Shown: positions 36,951 to 49,200 of the stretch, in pieces
Numbering within the stretch: the stretch's first letter is position 1
How the letters are laid out: the number at the start of each line of letters is the position of its first letter
Origin: Lumnitzera littorea
Lineage: Eukaryota > Streptophyta > Magnoliopsida > Myrtales > Combretaceae
Length of the DNA stretch: 64,000 nt
Direction: 5' to 3'
NCBI GenBank assembly: GCA_024138015.1
Contig: JAMXBB010000010.1
Span: 84,233,958 to 84,297,957, forward strand
The notes under the pieces: model-generated
What the model was told of the DNA's origin: nothing
What the model saw: only the letters and a program-made list of their open reading frames with translations
Database searches by the model: none
Translations under genes and position numbers: made by a program

Positions 36951-37967
36951 ATTCCTCTCACTACTCTTTGTAGTAGGTATAGTCATCTCCATCATCAAGA
37001 TCATAGATAAGGTTATACCTTAGGTCATCATGTAGATCTTAATCTCCTATAGTACCTACATTTAAAAATAGAGGTCCTCAAAAGATAAGCTAAGGTGCTT
37101 AGTACGAGAGTTTCACATATACACATGCATAAGTAATTAATGTTCGTACCACATATGAATACAGCTAAATAATCGGTTATTATCTTTTATTCAAGTTCAA
37201 TAAGCATCACAACTTTTGTAAATTTCGCAAATTTAGCTATTTAAAAGTAGAATTGAATTCTAATACTTTAGATGACTTCATGAGTCGTTAAAGCCGAGAA
37301 AAATAAAAATTTAATAAATTATAAATTTAAATATATTATAAATAATTAAAACCCTAAAGTTTTGATTGAAACCCTAATCGCATACAAAAACCCTAAATCC
37401 GATATATGTGCAAATATTCGAAATCAAACCCGAACTCGATCGAAATCCTAAAACTATAACTTTAAGCTTATAAAATAAATAAATATCACTTAATAGTGAT
37501 ATAATCGTAGTAGATTACAATTATCGACTAAATTGCGTAAAACTTTTAACGAAAACATTAAAATAACTCATAAAAATTATAATCATAACAGGTATCAATT
37601 AAATTGAAAATTTTTCATATAATTCAAAAATTAATTTATAAATGTTATTTTTATTATTTTATGTTTGAAAAAATTACATATAATTATTTTTATTTTTCTT
37701 TTCTTCCTTTTTCTTTCTTTTCTTTTAATTTTTTCCTTGTTCCATGTACACATACACAGTAGCCTACGTTTAAAAAAAAATAAAAAATTCTAGGTGTTAT
37801 TTTTGTAACCAAAAACCAAATGCAATGATTTAGGTTGTCCCATCCTCATAAATGTTATCATCTCTTAGGATTTGTTTCTTTACTTTGTTCTTTTATTTAA
37901 TCACCGGTTTGCTTACTCACATCTGGAACTACTTGCAAGTTAAAAAAGAGAAAAAGAAACCAAAGCA

Positions 37968-37970
<3 letters not shown>
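36951..37970. other. intergenic AT-rich DNA
   Basis: No gene was recognised. Three AAACCCTAA-like words occur between 37345 and 37400 but do not form an array. C/T-rich tracts lie at 37690-37735. Confidence 0.5.
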
Positions 37971-38002
<32 letters not shown>

Positions 38003-38522
38003 CGAACAAGAAAAGCAAAGGAAAAAAAAAAGACTAAGAAGAAGAAGAAGAAGAGGAAGAAGAAGAAGAGGAAAAATAAGAGATTCAACCACTATTTGGA
38101 TTTAAATTGCTAAGGATTTAGGTAGGTTTATTATTTATTTTGTACATATATGTATGCATGAATAGATAAATATATATACGTATTATGTATTTTTTTTATT
38201 TGTGTATATACATATGTATATAGGAGTGGGTTTTTATATTATTATGTCTAATATACGGTATATGTATATAGGTACAAATAGTAATGCATATAATATGTAT
38301 TTTCTTACACATGCATTTTTGTATGTATGTTTGCGTGTGTATTATATATATATGTATATTTAGTATTTTATTTAATTATTTATGTACATATGCATAATTA
38401 TGTATATATATGTACTTATTATTTTTAATATATGAGGTATATACATGTATACATATATAGTAAATATATGTATATATATATACTTAGTATTTTCAAAGTA
38501 TAAGATTTTTTTTTTGTATATT

Positions 38523-38557
<35 letters not shown>

Positions 38558-38890
38558 CTGGACGTGTTAGATATGTAGGTATATATGTATATTATTAATT
38601 GCATTTTTTATTTTTGTACATATGTATATATATAATATAAATGTCCATGTACATATGTAAAAAAAGTATAAATACGCGTATATTAAACTTGTACATAATG
38701 TATAAGTAAAGTTAGAATAATTTGTTATATAAAGTATAGTATACGTATAAATGTATGTATATGAATAGTAACGTATATGTAAAAATACGAGTATAATTAA
38801 ATAGTATATATACAATATACTATATTATTAAAATAATAAATAAAGTAAGTTAATAGATATATATATATACTGTAAATTAGGAAAAAGGAT
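37971..38890 (+). repeat. simple-repeat block: (AC)n, (GAA)n, then TATATG/TA-rich DNA
   Basis: (AC)n occupies about 37971-37999, (GAA)n with GAG interruptions about 38037-38072, then 700 bp of TATGTATATA-rich sequence including (TA)n at 38525-38556. The open frames across it (37852-38037; minus 38567-38815, Tyr/Ile-rich) are translations of the repeats. Confidence 0.9.
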
Positions 38891-41800
38891 AATAATTAAG
38901 TAAATTAGAAAATTTAATGAAATATAATAATCATTATATACTTATATCGTAAAATATAAAATAATAAGAAAATATAGGAAAAAGTATAAGTGTGACACGT
39001 TACACTTCCATATGCTGCCACGTCACCGCCTAGAAAAAAAAATTTAAGGTAATTTTCGTAATTAATAATAAATAAATAAATAATTAGAATAAGGATAAAG
39101 TAGAAAATTTTGAATTAATAAATCTTAAACCTAAAAAATAAGTTAAAATGGATAATTATCATAAAATAGACCTAAAATAAGAAAATTATGATATATAAGA
39201 TTTAAATATTTATTAAATCATAATTATATTAAGAAAATCTTAAAATAATATTTTATAATTATTTAAGTCAAAATAATGAACTTTGTGATATTTTTATATC
39301 ACAGTCAAAACTGTAAATTATAACATCCAAAATAGATCTCACTATGAAAAAGTACATTCGAAAATGATCAAAATAAACTATAAGTTCATAAAAATCAAAG
39401 TTAAATTGAAAAAATTATACACGATTAATGAAAAAGCTCAAACCGAGCATTTCATAAGAATGGATAACTAATTTGAATAGTTAGTACCAAAAAATGAGTA
39501 GCTTAGTTATTTGACCTAAATACTTATGGTTTCTTTTCTTTCTTAAATGTTAGGTAATCTTAACATCGAGATCGACTTACCTTTGGATTACTACAATCCC
39601 TGATATCATTCACGGCCGAGTGAGTACTCCCGATGATTCTATACTTGTTTTGTGTTTATAGTTAGTGTACATAAATTAAATATTAATAACTTAATGCATG
39701 GGGGTTCAAGTTATACATGTGTCTGATATTGATTGATTAATTACTATGCAAATTACTGTTAAATGTGATGATTGAGGATTGAATTATATGATTGATTATT
39801 GCATGATTTAAATGACTTGTCGATAATGTTTGATCACCTCATAAATTGACTTAATCATATATGACTTAACTTAAATTATATAGATCATGCATAAAGCACG
39901 AACATTGCATATAATGCTCCAGCAATTACCTCACGCGATTGGTAATAAAAGGTCTTGGAGGAATGGATTTTCACATGATTTGATTAGTACAATGTAAGAG
40001 CATTGGTACAACAAGATCCTACTCTTGGCTCACGGGTTTTACTGGCACCAAAGACGCTAACCGTAAGTGGTTGAAGGTTGCATCTAGAAACTACTGCTGT
40101 AGGGTGTGAGTGTGAACTGTGGGGGCTACTTCATTGCTAGACCTATATATTTGTATACTATTAACTATTAGAAATAGAAACTTGTTTCTTAAAACAGAGA
40201 GTTTTTATATATATTTATATATGGTTAAAAACCCAAGTGCTAGAGCTCGGTTGTGATCGATGCCTATGTATCTCTAACCCTTACTTTAGAGGACATTAAA
40301 TCTGATATTGTATGTAGCATTGGTCAACTGTATATATATTGTTCAGTATACTACTTGTTCACGTATTTATATGTTTATTAACAAACTATTTAATAACTTA
40401 CTTGTTGGTATAGTACGAGGGATAACTTATAGTTTACTCACTAAACTCTTGTAACTTACTCCCCAATAGTTTTTTCTTGTAGGTTGCTAGATAATCGGGT
40501 ATAGGTTAAGAACTGAGTGTTAAGTAAGTGTCGAGGTGCTTAAAAGTTAAAATTTGAGGATAGACTATGTAAACGGTTTGAATTATTACATATAATTATT
40601 AATATTATATTCAGATTTTATGATCTTTGTAAGTTTAAGTTTTAAAACTTTATTACTTGATCTTATTGTTTAGTAGGAGATATCGATTCTTTATGGTTAT
40701 GATGGACTATGGTTTATTAGATATCCATATTCACTTATATTTTATATTAAACTATTTAATTAAAATTGAAAACCTTAGTGTTTAATTATTTAGAGTGTTG
40801 TAATTCTTTGACTTGTAAGATGGTTTTTGTATTACGGTATACACGTAATATGGAAATTTTAGACAATTCTATTAGGCCCCCTTTAGAGTCATTACAACTT
40901 AGGCATTCAAAAGCTTGGGTATCTCATAACCTCGAGTTACATACATGTCATATACAATATAAGTATGTGGTGTTGGGTAGTCCTCAACACTGTAGAGTCA
41001 TTAATTAACCTAATTACACTTGACTGCCATCCTAAGATCACCGATACTTTCGTTCCCTTAGCCCTGCCACATATACTTAATACAATAAGTATTATAGTAA
41101 AATATATTTTAAGTTCATTTTTAACCATAACTCAGCAAGCACAAAGAACAAGCATGTAACCCTGTACCCCAAAATAGGAAACTTTGACAATACTTGATGT
41201 TGACTAGAATCTGAGCCAAAATATCATGATTACATAAATCAATATCTTATCCAACTTCATATTATGATTTATATAATTAACTCAATTCAATGCTCTCCCG
41301 ATAACCTTTTTGGTTATCTACTTTATGTTATAGCCATCTAATCCTATGTTCTTAGCTTAACTTGATTGAACAATAAACTTAAACTGATCGAAGTGAAGAA
41401 TTACAAAAGTTTAGAAGCAAGAAATTTGTGAAGGATTGTAAGAGGGTTTACGGCTATGATATTTGGCTGTGATCCTCTTTGGAGTCTACTTCAACTAGAT
41501 CATGTGAAGGTTCATGACCATGACTTCTAGCCGAGATCTTCTTGTAGTTTAATTTAAAAGATCAAGAGAAGGGTTTATGGTCATGATCTTTGTCCATGAT
41601 CCTCTTATGGATAAAAAAAAGAAAAAAGGACAACATAAGGTTTATGACTATGTTCTTTAGTCATGATCCTCCTTTAGGTTCGATGAACTTGTCAAACTTC
41701 TTCTCACATTGAATTCCAATGATCTAATTCACTAAGAATCCTACTCTTTCCCTTACATGCATCTTTTACCACTAATTCTAAATTATTAAACACCGTCTAT

Positions 41801-42420
41801 AATCTATTCTTTCAATGATTACACGTCAAAGATTAAGAATCAACACTTGTTCATGTGAAACTTCTTGCCGTCCTTCTATTCTCAGAATTGTTTCTTGTAT
41901 ACAAAACCTTTAATGAATAACAACAAATCAATGCTACTCCCACGATTCAATCATAAATTCATTCTTTCTCGTGCTTACCACTTAACGTTTCTCAAACTTC
42001 ATTCCATCTTAATGTTGTTCCTTCTCAAACCATAGCAAACTCTAGTCTTCCCACAAAACCCTATGTTAGAGTGATCCAATCCATAGGATAGAAAGGAAAA
42101 CTAGCAAAGAATCAAAATTACCTTTGATTTCTGTCACTCTTTGCATTGGAGAGTTGAAAATCTTTTGACAATAATAAAGGATAAGTTTAGAATGAAGGGG
42201 GTGAGAAAAGAATGAAGAAAGAAAATGTTATATTGTTAGAAGATTGAAAAAGCATATGATAGATGCCTTTTAAAAAAGGAAAAGACTCCTTTGCCCTTTG
42301 CTTCTTACACTTAACTACTAAAACACCATCCCTTTTAATTAATTATATTCCTTCAATTCAAATAGGAATTTTAACAAAATTTCCAAGTATCACACCGCTA
42401 GTAATACAAGAAATAAATGT
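38891..42420. other. probable LTR-retrotransposon remnants, boundaries unresolved
   Basis: 39570-40700 has mixed composition and an ACTTACTCCCCAATAG plus TTTTTTCTTGTAGGT stretch near 40455-40485, a style common in plant Gypsy LTRs. Read on the minus strand, 42397 downward begins TGTGATACTTGG and has a TTTTTAAAAGG box near 42270 with pyrimidine-rich sequence after it, again LTR-like and in the opposite sense. No gag or pol domain was found, so these would be solo or broken LTRs. Confidence 0.35.
41445..41695 (+). repeat. tandem repeat, about four units of 60-66 bp
   Basis: Each unit contains GTTTATG.CATGATCTTT..CCATGATCCTCTT or a close variant. Units begin near 41449, 41510, 41575 and 41640. 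An A/G-rich insertion (AAAAAAAAGAAAAAAGGA) sits between the third and fourth. It lies within the probable LTR debris. Confidence 0.8.
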
Positions 42421-43222
42421 AACTTTAAAATATATATGATTTAGCATATATAAACTTTTACCATAAGGAAGTTTCCATTCCTTAATAAGGTTAGTCATTG
42501 ATGCTTTTTAGTTTTATAGTTCCACGTTGCAAATATCATAATGAAGGTGGTTTATAGTTTGGTATGAATAAGATAGCAGATCTTTCCCACATTTATTATA
42601 ATAAATTAGGATAAAATTGCTTTGCTCTTAAACTAAAAATTAGGTTCACTTAGTTCTCAGACTTAAAGTGAATATGTAAAATATAGAGATTTAGAGGGGA
42701 ATATTACATAGGTAAGCTAGTTATGATTTGATCTAGAGATATATTAATACAGACTTTTGTTTTCTAATCAATGAAGGTTTCCAAGTAGTTATCTAAGAAT
42801 TCTTTTTTTTTTTCTTTTGGGCTAAGAAATATATATATGAATTTTAGCCTACATGATTTCTTTTAGCATAAGTTAAAATCAAGCTTTAATAACAAGTGAG
42901 AATCTATCCTTGAAAACCTAACGTTTGAATCAAATGATTTAAATAAATTTTAAACTTCATTTAAAAGTCTCCAAAGACAAATTATGGTTCTAACACATTG
43001 TTGGTGGTTTATTGTTCATGATTCCCTAATAAACAATTTGATTTATGAAAGGGTTAAAGTTTTCCAAATCCGTTTATAGCTTCTATTATGATTCTAAATC
43101 CATTCATAATATGTCAAATGATCTTTGCAAGCGGGCTTTACTCCTTTCTTAAGGTTAAGGGGTCTAAGATGCCTATTGACCTTAGTACTATTTTATCCCA
43201 TTCTATCTAATGCTTTTTTGTC

Positions 43223-43575
43223 ACGTTTGATACATGGAAGTGGTCTGAAATGGAATGGAATTGATTAAAATGGAATGGAATGGAATGGAATGAGGAGTAG
43301 AATGGCAAATCCCTTTCCACATTTGGAAATGTTTATAATTTAATGAAATAATATTAAATACATATATAGTAGTAATTGTCAAACTACCTTTAATTGTTGA
43401 ATGGCATAATTAAATTAAATGTTAAATAAGTAATTTAACTAATAATAATAAATGTGGAAAGAATGAACTCATGATTCTACCTTTGAGACTCCTCCATACA
43501 ACTAGAATCACTGATTCCATGCTTTCAAACATAGGAAAAGGGAATGGAACCTGAAATTAAGATTCTATTCCAGTT
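43223..43575. mobile_element. candidate MITE with GGAAT-rich arms
   Basis: The left end GTCACGTTTGATACAT and right end TACCAAACATGTCAT are approximate inverted repeats (GTTTG core). Inside the left end is a (GGAAT)n array (about 43253-43292); inside the right end is GGAATGG and ATTCTATTCC. The middle is AT-rich and non-coding. The size of about 350 bp fits a MITE. The superfamily cannot be fixed because no clear target duplication was seen. Confidence 0.5.
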
Positions 43576-43993
43576 CATTTTTGCTTACCAAACATGTCAT
43601 TTCTTTCTTTAATTGATAGATCCCTAGAGAAAGTCTCTATGTAGATTCTCATCTTATAAGGAAAAGGTTAGGAAGGAGTATTGCTTACAAATAGTTATTG
43701 ATGGTGTTTTCTAAGATCAATGAAATTAGAACTTTCCAATATACCATAATGGCTAATCTTACTTCTTAACTACTTAGCTTATCCTTAAGCTTTTCTTATA
43801 CAAAGCTCATATTATTTACTCTTGATGCTTTTTGAGTTTGAGATAGGGAATTCTAAGTACTTCTTAAGATCCTTGCTTTATTGAATTTTTTTTTTGGTCA
43901 CATATCTTAGGTTTCATTTCTTCAAAGATGATGTTAGAGAAAAACTTAATTCATCACAATTGACTTTTTAACCAAAGGTGGTATAGATCACTA

Positions 43994-45424
43994 GGAAGGG
44001 AACACATGATATTCAATACCACGTAAACCATAAGGTAGTGGGTTCGAACCACAAGATCCGAAAACTAAATGATAGTTGAAGAATGAGTAGGGGTCTTTGT
44101 GTACTAACGGTAAATATGACGTACCAATGCCTCACATGAGCTCAAGTCGTACTTTATATTATGCAAAAGTGTGGTTGGAGGGCACTCACTATTAATTCAC
44201 ACTCATAATGAATTAGATAAGAGCAAACGAGAGTAAGCAAGGATACTTAGCTTAAGTAAGAAAGAGATGTCCGAAATTCAATAGTCATTCACTATTGTAG
44301 TCAATATAAATTACAAGTATTTATATAACTCAATTAGGGCAAGTCTTAGTTATATACATATTACAAAAAAGGATTCCTATTAGAAAAGGAAAAAAAGAAT
44401 AAATTATAAGGGTAGAGTTGTAATCAAATAAAAAGGGATCCTTGAGTATAAAAGGATAGTACGGATGTCAGAAAAAGGGAGTGCATGTCAACTGTCCATT
44501 CTATGGTCCTAATGATGTTGTTTGCTAAGTAGAATAGGTTTTGAGTAGATTAGGTCAAGGTTGGATGCTTGGTAGCTTAGATGTTCCGAATTGAGGAAGG
44601 AATGGTTCTGGAGATAGCCCATTGCTTAGTCAGCCTTAGATGGTCTGTACAAATTCAGGGTAGCTCGACCTCGGTAATGTATTAGGTCGACAGAAGGCAA
44701 GTTCGATGCTTGACTTTACATTGATGTTACGAAGGCCATTACCAAAGCCGAGCTGTCCTGAATTTGAGCTGACCATCTAAGGACGACTAAGCAATAGGCC
44801 ATCTCTAGAACTAATCCTTCCTCAATTCAGAACATCTAAGCTGCTGAGCATCTGACCTCAACTTGATTTGCTCAGAACTTATTCTATTCGGTAAATAATA
44901 TCATTAGGACCACAAAATAGACAATTGAGATGCGTCCCCTTTTTCTAATATTTGTACTAACCTTTTATACCCGAATATCTCTTTTTGTTCGATTACAACT
45001 CTACACTTGTAATTTATTCCTTTTTCCTTTTCTAATAGGAATTCTTTTTTGTAATTTGTATATAGCTAGGATTTACCCTAATTGGGTTATATAAATGCTT
45101 GTAATTTGTATCAGCCGCAACAATGAGTGATCATTGAATTTCAAACATCTCTTTCTTACGTGAGCTAAGTATCCTTACTTATTCTCATTTGCTCTTATCT
45201 AGTCCATTGTGGGCGTAGTTTAGTAGTAAATGCCCTCCGGCCACACTTGTACGTAATATTAAGTGCAACTTGAGCTCGTGTAAGGTGTTGGTGCGTCATA
45301 TTCAGTGTTGGTGCACGAGGAACCCTTCTCAACCTTCGACTACCATTTAGTTTTCAAATCAGCTTAAGGTTTGGACCCACCCCCTTACGGTTCACATGAT
45401 ATCGAACGTTGTTTGTTCCCTTCC
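43994..45424. repeat. 1.43-kb foldback (inverted repeat) with arms of about 0.7 kb
   Basis: The left arm 43994-44679 and right arm 44736-45424 are inverted copies along their length, with a loop of about 56 bp. The outer ends are GGAAGGGAACA and its complement. Matches include TAAGTATCCTTGCTTAC-type, CTCTTATCTA, AATAGGAATTC and CATCTAAGCTGCTGAGCATC-type blocks; identity is roughly 80-85 percent. Read on the plus strand, the right arm has LTR-like traits: a TTTTATACC box, TATATAAATGCTTGTAATTT, and close to its outer end TTCACATGATATCGAACG, which loosely resembles the Met-tRNA primer-binding site (TGGTATC core). The left arm has TGGTATTGAA at the mirrored place. No target duplication is seen. 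Confidence 0.85.
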
Positions 45425-45739
45425 CAACAATCCATATCAAGACCTTTTTTCTCTATTCTAAAATTTTCTAAAATTATAGAAGGTAAAAATGAGGTGTTTA
45501 TACCAGCCTCTCTTTATGAAAAAATTTGAGTAAAACTTTGCCACAATGATAAGACGAGACACCATTTTTTCCCATAGAGATACACTTTGCTTAAGAAGTG
45601 CTACAACTAGCTCGTTATCGTAGGCTCGACCTACTAGGGATTTGGTGAATGGTGAAAGATATTTTGAAAGAGAAAGATGGTGCTTTAAGAACTAACTAAG
45701 ACGTGAAAATGGGTTTTAGTGCTTTAGGAGCTAACTTGA

Positions 45740-46290
45740 ACCTTAAAAGATACTAAGAGGAGAGTAGTACTCCCATGAATTGGCAAGAACCCTAATGGGA
45801 TAATACTCCTTGAGTTGGTTAAAACCCTAATAAGATAATACTCTTTGAGTTGGTTAGAACCCTAAAGAGAAATTAGTTGTGCTCCTCTGAGTTAACCAAC
45901 TTAGGTGAACAAGCAAAATGCTTCTTAAGTTAGTTAAGACCCTAAACGAGAACTTGGTTGTACTCCTCTAAGTTGACTAACCTAGGTGAAAACATTTCTA
46001 GGGGACTAGCAATCCTAATGAAAATTGATAAAAGGGAAGCACTCTTATGAGCTAACTAAAGACCTTAAGAAATATTGACCAAGGGAAAGCTCCCTATGTG
46101 TTAGCTAAGAACCTTAAAGGAAATTGGTGAAAGGGAAGAGCCATATAGGTTAACTAAAACCCTAAGAGAGAAATAGAGTTAGGACAATGTTCTATGAACT
46201 AACTCGAACCTCATAAAGGGATTGAAAAGAAATGGGAAAGTGTCCTATATGCCAACTACGATCCTAAGAGGTAAATGTGTAATGCAAATG
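45740..46290 (+). repeat. degenerate minisatellite containing AACCCTAA, period about 55-65 bp
   Basis: About nine diverged units follow the plan: GAGTTGGTTA or GAGCTAACTA, then AGAACCCTAA or AGACCTTAA, then a GAAATTGGTTG-like or AAAGGGAAG stretch, then CTCCT. AACCCTAA or ACCCTAA occurs at several unit positions (about 45789, 45825, 45860, 45941 and 46160). The units differ too much to be a telomeric array. No coding frame survives across it. Confidence 0.75.
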
Positions 46291-49200
46291 CAATGCTTAA
46301 GACCAATATGCAAAAATGTATAGAAGCACTTACTTAGCTTTGTCGATAACACCCAAACCGTTAAGCCTTTTCTTAAAAGGTTTGATCAAAATTAGCTAAC
46401 TCATTCTTTGAAGTGGATTCAAACCTTAAGGAGACATCAATTTTCCTATCTTCAACCTAGATAGTCTTGGCATGGAGCACATAAGGCTTCACTAGCACTT
46501 TCATTATTGAAAAATTATGGAAATTAACCCGACATAGAATGCTATCCTAAATAGAAAAACCAATGTTTCCTCTCATCAAATCCTCTTAGTTTTGAATGAA
46601 CTACCTTTCAGATTCTTCGAGCCAAACCTAGGCCTTTATCTCAACCGATAAATATCTACCGTGAGGTGTTTATTCGTTTAGATTTTTCCTTACCCTAGAA
46701 ATAGACAACAAATCTCTCTATTGAGGAGGATCAATCGGTAATAAGGTATTTAAAAGAGTTTTGTTAATTATTAATGTTTTATAGTTCACTTTCATCTTCT
46801 CTCATGTTTACGGTGGATGGGTCTTATTTGAGTGAAGTAAGAGAAGGAAGTTAGAACAATTATATACAAGTGAAAAAAATGCAAGAAAAATAATATTTAA
46901 CATAGATATTTTGAAAGATGTCTTACATTCGGAAGGTTAAGTAGCTAACCCTCTTGATGTATCCTTAATAGAGTCATCAAGTTATCGAGCCTTCAAACTA
47001 TCAAACTTGAATCTTTCCATTTTTGATTCATTTTCCTTAATTCGATTTAAACCAAACTTGATACCTATTTAATTTAAATCCTCAATAAGAATTAAGGAAA
47101 ACCAAGTTTCTTTTATCTTTAAAAACACTTGGAGTCATCATATGGTAAAATCGGAAAAGATGATTAAATTAGAATTAATTATGTGGATTAATTCTAATTT
47201 AGCCACTAATATATGATTTTGAAAACCTTTTTTATTTTGAAAAGGGTTTAAAAAACTAGATTTTTGAGTTCGAGGGTTACCTTATTAAACCCTATGCAGG
47301 TATTATTTTAACCTTTTGAATTTAAATTCAATTTTTTAAAATACCACTTCTAGAATGAGAGAACAATTCTAAATTTATAAATTGATAAATTTTACTTACA
47401 CACAAAAGAAGAAAAATAATAGAATTTATTTACAAAAGGGAAAATAAAAAAGTTTCTTTATTTTAAGTTACCTCATAAATACCTACATACTCTCTAATAA
47501 AAATCAAACTTTCCGTAATTCATTCTAAAAATTTATGTGCATTAGTTTATTTTAATTTTGAAAAATGGCCTAGTTTATGTCTATTAATCATTTTATTTTA
47601 CTTTGAGAAAAAGTTTCTAAAAAAGAGTCTTAGCTTTTTCAAGTATTTATTTTTTGCAAAAAATTGCTAAAAGAAGTCCTAAATTTGAAAAAAAAAAAAG
47701 ATTTATTCACTTTATTTATTTATTTAAAACAATTTTTTCTAAGTGATAAACATTTTTTCCTTTTATATTTTAATTATTTCTTATCGAAGCATAAAAAAGA
47801 ATAAAAAGGGTTTTCTTTTCTTTTTCTCTTTTCTCTTTTTTTCTTTTTCTTTTTGTTTTTCTTTTTTTCATTTTTTTCCTTCCTTTGTTACAAGCTTTTA
47901 TTATAATAGAAAAAGAAAAAAAGGAGAAAAAAATATAAATAATAAAATAAAGAAAAAAAAAAAACCAAAACAAACAATGAAGTGGGGGTTAGACCAAATA
48001 TGCAGCATAGGTCGGAGTTGCGTCGTCGAGTTAGATTCTTGGTCAACTTAGGCCATAAGATCTTAGAGAAGAAGAACTTAAGCAACTTAGGGGTTGATCC
48101 AAAGCTTTTTAGCCACCAAAATATGTAAGAAACGATGTTTTTATGTGATTTTGATTGATGAATGGGGGTAGGTGAAGTACCACAGTGTTTGGGGTTGGTT
48201 TAAGTGGTGGTTAGAATTGTGCAATGGTAACTAAAGAGAGGAAAGGGTTGCACGACTACAAGGGTTGCTTATTAAGGACCAAAGGGAAGTCGGGTTGGGG
48301 TTTGTTCTGGTGGTGGTTTTAACTAAGGAATGGTGGTCGACATTGGTTAGGTAGTTAAGGTTCGGTCAAAACCCCTAGGTAGTGCTCGATATGGAGATGG
48401 CGCTTAGTGTGGAGATGGCTACATGGCACGATAGTAAGTAGGAGGTAGTGGGTTTGAAAGCTTAGGGCGTGGTAGTGCTATTGAGGTCAGTAGCTTGGCT
48501 TGATAATGGGGGTAGATGAAGAAATTTTAGAAAGAAAAAGTAAAGAGAGAAACTCTTAGAGAAGTTAGTATTGATGATTTGGGAAGCTCAAGGAGGTCCA
48601 ATTTATAGGAAAAGGAGCTCAAACAAGTAAGGAAACAGTCATTAATGGCCAAATTGCCATTAATGTGCAAGCTTGGATGATCCTTGATTTTTTGGAAAAA
48701 AAGCTAAAATCAAGTTACAATTAGATGTTATTGTGTGATATTATTGCTTGAATTGACCATTAGAAGCTTGAATTACTTTCAATTTTGCTCGGATTCACAA
48801 GATTAAAGTCAAAGGAAAACTGGATACCAAGCCTTCATTGATTTTTTTGACTCCATTTAGCCACTTAAACGGTCAAATTTAGATCTGTCAATGGCCAAAA
48901 TAAAACTAAGCTAAGCTTAGCATACAATTCCACGAAGATATCATGTGGAATTGTGTGAAAAATCCACAAAAAATGCCTGCAAACAGAGCCCCCTACGCTG
49001 CTTCAATAAAGAAAGAAATTGGGGAATTCAAAGGAAAACGAAGGAAACGGATAGTTGCACGTGACTACGCATGAGACTGAAAATAGAAGCAGGCACTTCT
49101 TGTGCTTGCATGCGTGGACTTTATCCATTGTTAGGGCCTTTGGCCCTATTTATTACAGACTAAGTTTTACGCCTGGTTCAATACTCTTTCCTTTTTTTTT

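Noticed and set aside
45740..46290. Interstitial telomere repeat
   Set aside because: AACCCTAA words are spaced at tens of bases in diverged longer units, not head to tail.
47743..48085. Frames on both strands across 47.7-48.1 kb
   Set aside because: They translate long A and T tracts (poly-Phe, poly-Lys) and overlap each other on opposite strands.
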